A stretch of 13,318 bases of DNA from an uncultured Lachnospiraceae bacterium (GTDB lineage: Bacteria; Bacillota; Clostridia; Lachnospirales; Lachnospiraceae): assembly GCA_900554205.1 (NCBI GenBank), contig USGM01000095.1, positions 1 to 13,318 on the forward strand. The letters run 5' to 3'. Position 1 is the first letter of the stretch. Every line of letters begins with the position of its first letter. Shown here piece by piece: positions 1 through 4,249 of the stretch. Under the pieces are notes generated by a model, which did not search any database, was not told the DNA's origin, and saw nothing but the letters and a program-made list of their open reading frames with translations. The translations under genes were made by a program, and so were the position numbers.

Positions 1-1
1 C

Positions 2-109
2 TGGACCGGAGCCGCAGCGGAGGTGTCTGATGGAAAGCTGCAGCTCAGCATTCCCGCCCATGGCTGCGCTGTCTTCGGGGACGTTTCTTCTGTCGCAGTG
101 TTGGAGTAG
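2..109 (+). CDS. C-terminal fragment, probable alpha-amylase-family (GH13) enzyme
   Basis: The window opens inside a coding region. Frame 2 reads 35 codons to a TAG at 107-109. The visible tail contains a short beta-strand pattern, DGKLQLSIPAHGCAVFGDV. Such a pattern (a strand, then Ile-Pro-Ala-His-Gly and a hydrophobic end) is typical of the small C-terminal beta-sandwich domain of alpha-amylase-like glycoside hydrolases, where it closes the polypeptide. No catalytic residue lies in the window, so the assignment rests on this motif alone; another secreted or sugar-active enzyme with a beta-sandwich tail is possible. The gene continues off the left edge. No clear terminator follows it unless the palindrome at 132-308 acts as one. 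Confidence 0.45.
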   Translation, partial: WTGAAAEVSDGKLQLSIPAHGCAVFGDVSSVAVLE

Positions 110-131
110 GGAGCTCTGATAGGCTGTAATT

Positions 132-308
132 GTCCGAATTGTTTGAATGTGTAGGAACCTCTAGTTGTGCCTAGTGGTGACAAAAGAGCGTTATGAGCAA
201 AAATCCGCCTGTTTGAGCGTAGCGAGTTAAGGATTTTTGTGAGTGTACTTAGCTGTTTGATCAACACTTAGCACAACTTGGTTCCGAAACCCTGAAAACA
301 ATTCAGAC
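132..308. repeat. 177-bp imperfect palindromic element (MITE-like or structured RNA)
   Basis: The two halves are imperfect reverse complements of each other. The outer arms are 132-144 and 296-308 (12 of 13 match). Next inward, GGAACC at 154-159 pairs with GGTTCC at 280-285. AGTTGTGC at 163-170 pairs exactly with GCACAACT at 271-278. Further in, the strings around TGGTGACA and TGATCAACA match, and CAAAAATCC near 199-207 pairs with GGATTTTTG near 231-239. The apex carries GAGCGTAGCGAG. No ORF lies inside. A non-autonomous mobile element or a long hairpin RNA, possibly ending transcription of the upstream gene, are the main readings. No clear target-site duplication was identified. Confidence 0.6.
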
Positions 309-380
309 ATTTTCAGCCAGATGAGGCTTTCAATTTCAGTATTTTGTCGTTAGGAGGGATACTCTGTCCTGATTTGCTGC

Positions 381-409
381 TTGCGGAAGGAGTGCGTCTG
401 TGCTAGGAT
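381..409 (+). promoter_or_regulatory. Sigma-A-type promoter for the 448 lipoprotein gene
   Basis: TTGCGG at 381-386 is followed after 17 bp by TAGGAT at 404-409. A TGC just before the -10 makes an extended -10. Transcription would begin near 416, giving a leader of about 30 bases with an AGGGGAG ribosome binding site at 433-439. Confidence 0.55.
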
Positions 410-447
410 GTTCCCTGTAGAAATATGAAAGCAGGGGAGAAATTCAG

Positions 448-1266
448 ATGAAGAGAATGTATTTGACAGCGGTTATTATGGGCTGTCTGATCGGGCTTGC
501 CGGATGCGGCACGGAAGCTGAGGAAAATATTGAGCCGACCGGAACAGAAAATACAGGGAACATCGTGCAGAGCGATACAGAGGAAAGCAGCGCGGATGAG
601 ACAACGGATTCCACGGAGTCATTGCAGGAAGAAGAACCGTCGGGGAAAAGTCTTAGCGAGCAACTGCAGGTGATCGCGGAATGCAGAGACCTTTGGATGC
701 AGGAGATGGAGTTTGCAAGCGATCTTTGCCAATGCGCGGTGACAGATCTTGACCATAACGGAAGATATGAAATTATCGTGACCGAGGTCACAGGCACGGG
801 AATTTATACCTACAGCCGCTTCTATGAGGTCAATGAAAGCTATGACGGACTTAATGAATGCGAGACGGACTTCGTGGAAGGGGATTCCCAGCCCGATATT
901 GTTTCCGATACATTGGAGACCTATACGGACGAACAGGGGCACTATTTTTATGCCGTATACGATTTGATAAGGAATGGGGCAGCGGAATATTATGAGAATG
1001 TCCGTGAACTCACTCTTTCGGACGGAAGGATCAGTACAGTGCCGATAGCCTACAGGACGACTATATACGATGAGGGAGTGCCGACCGTCACCTGCGAGGA
1101 TGCTGACGGAAATGCAATCACAGAGGAAGCGTATGAAAACGCGGCAGAGAACTACTTTGCAGGGTACAGCAAAAGTACGACGAGCGTGGTCTGGCAGGAG
1201 ATCAGTGACCTTGGAGAGACTACAGAACAGATCGTTGCCCAGTTAAGCCAATCTGCGGGGATGTAG
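448..1266 (+). CDS. Secreted lipoprotein of unknown function with a calcium-loop-like motif
   Basis: This encodes 272 residues. A basic start and hydrophobic core lead to the lipobox LAGC with Cys20, so the product should be lipid-anchored on the outer face of the membrane. Residues about 21-65 form a low-complexity acidic Glu/Ser/Thr linker. The folded part follows. It contains D100-x-D102-x-N104-G-x-x-E108, which resembles an EF-hand or FG-GAP calcium loop, then aromatic strands and a region of about 60 residues rich in Tyr and Glu. The start is supported by AGGGGAG eight bases upstream and by the promoter at 381-409. I do not recognise a named family. Clostridial genomes carry many such lipoproteins with DxDxNGxxE motifs near hypothetical cell-surface genes. 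It appears to be a single-gene unit. Confidence 0.85.
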   Translation: MKRMYLTAVIMGCLIGLAGCGTEAEENIEPTGTENTGNIVQSDTEESSADETTDSTESLQEEEPSGKSLSEQLQVIAECRDLWMQEMEFASDLCQCAVTDLDHNGRYEIIVTEVTGTGIYTYSRFYEVNESYDGLNECETDFVEGDSQPDIVSDTLETYTDEQGHYFYAVYDLIRNGAAEYYENVRELTLSDGRISTVPIAYRTTIYDEGVPTVTCEDADGNAITEEAYENAAENYFAGYSKSTTSVVWQEISDLGETTEQIVAQLSQSAGM

Positions 1267-1345
1267 CTTGTGCCATGGTCAGAATTGTGGGAATTTGAAT
1301 GAGTAGAGGAGCACTGAGATTTCTGTGCAAGTTCATATAGGTGAA

Positions 1346-1390
1346 ATTTTAGAGGGACGCTTTCCGCAGCAGGAGAGGCGTCCCTAAAAT
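1346..1390 (+). terminator. Stem-loop downstream of the lipoprotein gene, possible terminator
   Basis: ATTTTAGAGGGACGC (1346-1360) pairs with GCGTCCCTAAAAT (1378-1390), leaving two bases bulged, for 13 paired bases. It lies 80 bases after the lipoprotein stop. There is no U tract on the 3' side in the plus direction, so a terminator role is uncertain; it could be structure linked to the repeat array that starts just after. Confidence 0.4.
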
Positions 1391-1393
1391 TAT

Positions 1394-1836
1394 GTCCGGG
1401 GAAAGTGAAGAAACGGAAAAGTGCAGGTACAAATCGAGCGAGGGTACCTGCGGAAAGCGCGAGAAGCGGAAAGACGCAGGTATAAATCGAGCGAGGGTAC
1501 CTGCGGAAAGCGCGAGAAGCGGAAGGACGCATGTATAAACCAAGCGTCTGTACCTGCGGAAAGCGCGAGAAGTGGAAAGACGCATGTATAAACCAAGCGA
1601 GGGTACCTGCGGAAAGTGGGAGAAGCGGAAAGACGCATGTATAAACCAAGCGTCTGTACCTGCGGAAAGCGGGAGAAGCGGAAAAGCGCACGTACAAACC
1701 AAGCGTCTGTACCTGCGGAAAGTGGGAGAAGCGGAAAAGCGCATGTACAAACCAAGCGTCTGTACCTGCGGTAAGTGTGAGAGGTGGAAAGCGCATGTAC
1801 AAACCGGGCACTTATACCTGCGAAAATATGGATGCC
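1394..1836. repeat. Tandem repeat array, 53-bp unit
   Basis: The landmark ACCTGCGG recurs at 1446, 1499, 1552, 1605, 1658, 1711 and 1764, exactly 53 bp apart, with a degraded copy at 1816 after a one-base loss. A degenerate first copy spans 1394-1445. Units differ mainly at a four-base spot before GTACCTGC (GAGG versus TCTG) and at CGCGAG/GTGGGAG. The first units carry an inverted repeat, GCAGGTAC (1423-1430) and GTACCTGC (1444-1451); later units keep it with one mismatch. Because 53 is not a multiple of three and the units lack stop triplets on the minus strand, all three minus frames stay open, which is an artefact and not evidence of genes. Function is unknown; the number of copies probably varies between strains. 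Confidence 0.9.
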
Positions 1837-1882
1837 GGAAAGTATGGGCACAATTTAGACAGCCTTACGCTCTCCGTGGCAG

Positions 1883-1914
1883 AAAAAATCCCTCCGGTAC
1901 TTAGGAGGGATTTT
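1883..1914 (-). terminator. Rho-independent terminator of the GNAT gene, overlapping its 3' end
   Basis: AAAATCCCTCC (1885-1895) and GGAGGGATTTT (1904-1914) form an 11-bp stem with an 8-base loop. Read on the minus strand, the stem ends in a run of six T. The last codons and the TAA stop (1903-1901) of the acetyltransferase gene lie inside the stem and loop, so coding sequence and terminator share bases. Confidence 0.85.
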
Positions 1915-2362
1915 CCAGAACGAATCGAACCACTTTTACATTTCCATCCATTTCGGTAGACACAATATCGAATCCGCATTTTTCTGTATAAAACTTTACA
2001 TTTTCTTCTTTGTCAGCGGGTGTAATTAACGTGAATTTATCCCAGTCTTTGTAATAGGACATTATAAATTTCACGGTCTGTGTTCCGATTCCCTTTCCCT
2101 GAAACTCAGGAACCACGCACAGACAGCCAATATCATATACTCTGGGTTCCTCTTCTTTGCAGGAAATACAGCCAACGGGTATGTCATCGCAGGTGATAAT
2201 GAATTTGGGATAATTGAGAATTGATTGTTCCATCATTTCCTTTGTTTTACCATAGGCAGGACATTGTCCATATTTCATATAATCACTGTAAAAAGAGGCA
2301 TTGTAGATGGCTATTAAGGATTCGGCATCTTCAATTTCTGCGGGCCTATATTTGATTTCCAT
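1901..2362 (-). CDS. GNAT-family N-acetyltransferase
   Basis: This encodes 153 residues, the usual size for a single GNAT domain. It transfers an acetyl group from acetyl-CoA to an amine on an unknown substrate in the cytoplasm. The acetyl-CoA pyrophosphate loop is visible as Q88-G-K-G-I-G93, preceded by the beta-4 strand GCLCVVPEF. The later segment ENVKFYTEKCGF is the common C-terminal helix and strand of the family. The ATG at 2362-2360 is preferred over one 36 bases upstream because GGGAG sits six bases before it. The gene diverges from the XRE-TPR regulator and ends in its own terminator. It is A+T-rich like the next genes. Substrate specificity cannot be told from the sequence: antibiotic, peptide, ribosomal protein or metabolite are all possible. 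Confidence 0.88.
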   Translation of the reverse strand: MEIKYRPAEIEDAESLIAIYNASFYSDYMKYGQCPAYGKTKEMMEQSILNYPKFIITCDDIPVGCISCKEEEPRVYDIGCLCVVPEFQGKGIGTQTVKFIMSYYKDWDKFTLITPADKEENVKFYTEKCGFDIVSTEMDGNVKVVRFVLENPS

Positions 2363-2404
2363 AGTTTTCTCCCATTTCTGCGCACGTTTTTTGCGCATAG
2401 CGAG

Positions 2405-2431
2405 TTTGTGTCAAGTGCGCGCAGACACAAA
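2405..2431. promoter_or_regulatory. Inverted repeat in the GNAT leader
   Basis: TTTGTGTC (2405-2412) and GACACAAA (2424-2431) are exact reverse complements with an 11-base loop. It falls in the predicted untranslated leader of the minus-strand acetyltransferase mRNA, so it could be an RNA stem-loop or a protein-binding site. Confidence 0.5.
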
Positions 2432-2435
2432 TTTT

Positions 2436-2462
2436 GAAGTGATTTTTGGATTATATCACTTC
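2436..2462. promoter_or_regulatory. Inverted repeat across the GNAT -10 region
   Basis: GAAGTGAT (2436-2443) and ATCACTTC (2455-2462) are exact 8-base reverse complements separated by 11 bases. They flank the minus-strand -10 hexamer at 2455-2450, so a protein bound here would block that promoter. Confidence 0.5.
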
Positions 2463-2478
2463 CTTCCAGCAGTTACAA
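2450..2478 (-). promoter_or_regulatory. Promoter of the GNAT acetyltransferase gene
   Basis: On the minus strand, TTGTAA (2478-2473) is followed after 17 bp by a perfect TATAAT (2455-2450) with a TGA extended -10 element. The expected start of transcription is near 2443, giving a leader of about 80 bases. Confidence 0.7.
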
Positions 2479-2500
2479 CCATGAAATGGGATGTAACTGC
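2469..2500. promoter_or_regulatory. Candidate operator between the divergent promoters
   Basis: GCAGTTACA (2469-2477) and TGTAACTGC (2492-2500) are exact 9-base reverse complements with half-site centres about 23 bp apart, roughly two helical turns. It covers the -35 of the minus promoter and lies just upstream of the plus promoter, so one dimeric regulator, perhaps the adjacent XRE protein, could control both. Confidence 0.5.
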
Positions 2501-2512
2501 GGAAAAGAGTGA

Positions 2513-2541
2513 TTGCAAGAAAGAAACGTCTGTGTTATCAT
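2513..2541 (+). promoter_or_regulatory. Promoter of the XRE-TPR regulator gene
   Basis: TTGCAA (2513-2518), a 17-bp spacer, then TATCAT (2536-2541) with a TGT extended -10. The predicted start is near 2548, leaving a leader of about 73 bases before the gene. Confidence 0.6.
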
Positions 2542-2620
2542 ATTATTGTGAGACACACTTTAATGAGATAGCAAGAGATGTTTAGGTAATTCTGAATTGT
2601 ATATAAAGCAGGAGGAAGTA

Positions 2621-3538
2621 ATGGAAGTATATAGGATAGGTGAAATTATTAGAGTAGAACGTAAAAGAAAGAAAATTTCTCAGGAAGAATTATGCTTTGG
2701 GCTTTGCTCAGTAACAACCCTATCACGTATTGAAAACGGAAGTCAGAAGCCATCTTTGAAAGTTGAGGAGGCATTATTAGAACGTTTGGGACATAGTACC
2801 GAAAACTTGATTATTTATGCGGATGGTCTTGAAATTAAAAAGCACCGTTTGGAAGAAAAGATAAGGCTAGGTATGATGGACTTAGAAGATACAGAGAAAT
2901 TGATAGAAGAGTACCGACGGTTGATAACAGTAAGAGGCACTGAGGGGGTATTGGAAAAACAGTTTTTGATAATGTCCGTGGCAATTCAGAATTTACATCA
3001 GAGAAGGGAAAAATTGACGGAAATAAGGCAGCAGCTGAACTATGCATTGCGACTCACGGTTCCAGAGTTTGATGAAGGAATGATGTATAAGACCATTTTA
3101 TTGACATCCACAGAAATAGAAATATTAAATAATCTAGCTCTCATTGATGCCAAGGAAGGAAATGGTGGTAGATCGATTAGGATATTCAAGTTTTTGGTAG
3201 ATTTTTTAGAGCAAGATATGTTATGTGAAAATATAACCAGAAGACATTATAATATGTTGACTTGTAATTTGGTAAAGCAATTAGAAATTGCTAAAAAGCA
3301 TGATGAAGCAGAGAGATATAGTCAAAAAGGGATTGACTACTGTAAAAAAAATAGAAGAATGAATGGACTGCCGCAATTACTTTACTATAATGCTGTGGCT
3401 AACTCACACCTTGGAAGATACGAGTTAGCCATAGAACGTTATGAACAGGCAATTGTTTTGTTTAAATTACTGGATAAGAAAAAAATAGCGTTGGCAGTAG
3501 AGGAAGAGTTGAACGATTTAAAATGTCAACAATCTTGA
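2621..3538 (+). CDS. XRE-family regulator with TPR-type C-terminal domain (RNPP/Rgg-like)
   Basis: This encodes 305 residues. An N-terminal Cro/C1 helix-turn-helix spans residues about 6-60; helix 2 begins S20-Q-E-E-L and the recognition helix contains TTLSRIENG (32-40). The remaining 240 residues are all-helical. The C-terminal part has clear TPR-like pairs, for example the stretch with AVANSHLGRYELAIERYEQA. This architecture is that of the RNPP/Rgg receptors (PlcR, NprR, PrgX, Rgg), which bind short imported peptides and then DNA. The start at 2621 is chosen over a TTG at 2597 because AGGAGG lies about five bases before it. The gene diverges from the GNAT gene and converges with the 51-aa peptide gene, overlapping by 13 bases. 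It is distinctly A+T-rich. Peptide sensing is inferred from architecture and context; a stand-alone XRE regulator without a peptide remains possible. Confidence 0.85.
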   Translation: MEVYRIGEIIRVERKRKKISQEELCFGLCSVTTLSRIENGSQKPSLKVEEALLERLGHSTENLIIYADGLEIKKHRLEEKIRLGMMDLEDTEKLIEEYRRLITVRGTEGVLEKQFLIMSVAIQNLHQRREKLTEIRQQLNYALRLTVPEFDEGMMYKTILLTSTEIEILNNLALIDAKEGNGGRSIRIFKFLVDFLEQDMLCENITRRHYNMLTCNLVKQLEIAKKHDEAERYSQKGIDYCKKNRRMNGLPQLLYYNAVANSHLGRYELAIERYEQAIVLFKLLDKKKIALAVEEELNDLKCQQS

Positions 3539-3681
3539 TAGATATCGTCTAAATCTATTAAGCAATACTGCGTTAAATGTGATGGGGTTAAAGTCCAAAT
3601 ATTAGTTTTGAGATGTTGTATAATTGGAGTATGCGTACATAGTATAATAATCACAAGTAATTTGACGGTTACTTTTTTCAT
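3526..3681 (-). CDS. Small exported peptide, candidate pheromone precursor
   Basis: This encodes 51 residues. The ATG at 3681-3679 has a near-ideal GGGAGG ribosome binding site eight bases upstream, which makes translation likely despite the small size. The N-terminus MKKVTVKLLVIIILC is a basic start followed by a hydrophobic stretch, as in exported signal peptides. The remainder, about 30 residues, is polar and ends in the acidic tail DLDDIYQDC. Precursors of RNPP/Rgg pheromones are typically 20 to 50 residues with this layout and are encoded next to their receptor gene, as here. The convergent, 3'-overlapping arrangement is less usual. The promoter is not clear: TATATT and TATACA strings lie upstream without good -35 partners. 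It could instead be a short membrane peptide, a toxin, or chance coding. Confidence 0.6.
   Translation of the reverse strand: MKKVTVKLLVIIILCTHTPIIQHLKTNIWTLTPSHLTQYCLIDLDDIYQDC
3655..3678 (+). terminator. Weak terminator-like hairpin after the regulator gene
   Basis: AAGTAA (3655-3660) and TTACTT (3669-3674) pair around an 8-base loop and are followed by further T residues to 3678. The stem is short and A+T-rich. It lies antisense to the first codons of the 51-aa peptide gene. Confidence 0.3.
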
Positions 3682-3809
3682 AAATATTGCCTCCCTACAA
3701 GTTGTCATGTGTATGTATAAGATAAGAATATAGTAAAACAGCGTTAATAAACAGAGCGTATTGCGAAAAGAAAAATTGCGTCAGACGATATGGTGGAAAA
3801 GAGTATCTC

Positions 3810-3818
3810 TGCTATACT
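3810..3818 (+). promoter_or_regulatory. Extended -10 promoter of the secreted Cys/His protein gene
   Basis: TGCTATACT (3810-3818) matches the extended -10 TGnTATAAT with one mismatch in the hexamer. There is no convincing -35 at 17 bp. Transcription would begin near 3825, immediately before the palindrome at 3827-3842. Confidence 0.55.
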
Positions 3819-3826
3819 GAAATTAA

Positions 3827-3842
3827 TTTCATGCGCATGAAA
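3827..3842. promoter_or_regulatory. Perfect 16-bp palindrome, candidate operator
   Basis: TTTCATGCGCATGAAA reads the same on both strands. It begins within a few bases of the predicted transcription start and ends 8 bases before the AGGAG ribosome binding site. A dimeric repressor bound here would block transcription; the XRE-TPR regulator is the nearest candidate. It could also fold at the 5' end of the mRNA. Confidence 0.6.
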
Positions 3843-3865
3843 AAAACAAAAGGAGAAAAATAAAT

Positions 3866-4195
3866 ATGATTAGATTGAAAAAAGCAATTGCCACCATGGG
3901 ATTAGTGATAGCAATGGGTATTGCGGCAGGAGGAAATGCGTCGGCGTGCACAGCAACACCAGAGTGTGGTGCGACGGGAACGACGGTTGTATGTGGAACC
4001 CAATATGGAAGTACAACTACACATACAATAAGGTATCCGAATGGGTATGTGGGAACATGTGTTGTTACAACGGTTAGTGCTCAACACAAAATTTATTGTT
4101 CTGGGTGTGGGGCACTTCTTAAGACAGAATTCAGAACCTGTGCGATAGAACATAGTGATAGCCACTGCTTTGATAGCCATAATTTGTGTAAATAA
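3866..4195 (+). CDS. Secreted cysteine- and histidine-rich protein, unknown function
   Basis: This encodes 109 residues. Residues 1-27 form a classic signal peptide (MIRLKK, a hydrophobic core, then NASA) with likely cleavage just before C28. The mature part of about 82 residues has nine cysteines (28, 34, 43, 65, 78, 81, 92, 101, 108) and five histidines (53, 74, 96, 100, 105). C78-S-G-C81-G resembles a zinc knuckle and H96, H100, C101, H105 and C108 cluster nearby, so metal binding or several disulfides are plausible. The sequence ASAC before C28 weakly resembles a lipobox, so lipid anchoring cannot be excluded. Start support is AGGAG at 3851-3855. I do not recognise a named family; a bacteriocin-like effector or metal-binding surface protein are guesses. 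No terminator separates it from the gene at 4250. Confidence 0.8.
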   Translation: MIRLKKAIATMGLVIAMGIAAGGNASACTATPECGATGTTVVCGTQYGSTTTHTIRYPNGYVGTCVVTTVSAQHKIYCSGCGALLKTEFRTCAIEHSDSHCFDSHNLCK

Positions 4196-4249
4196 AACGT
4201 CAAGATGCACTATTACAACCCCAGATAATGATGCACGAGGAGGCAGGGA

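Noticed and set aside
1394..1836. CRISPR array
   Set aside because: The repeats abut head to tail with a fixed period and no unique spacers; variation is limited to a few positions, and no cas genes are present.
1152..1851. Three long overlapping minus-strand ORFs (about 130-220 codons) across the repeat region, and a 110-codon plus-strand ORF
   Set aside because: They arise because the 53-bp unit lacks stop triplets and its period is not a multiple of three, so every frame repeats the same peptides in turn. No ribosome binding site or known domain supports them.
2307..2585. 92-codon plus-strand ORF antisense to the GNAT start and running through the promoter region
   Set aside because: It overlaps two promoters and three inverted repeats, has no ribosome binding site and shows no recognisable protein pattern.
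2597..2620. Upstream TTG start for the XRE-TPR regulator
   Set aside because: The ATG at 2621 has AGGAGG close by, while the TTG has no ribosome binding site and adds eight residues ahead of the normal helix-turn-helix start.
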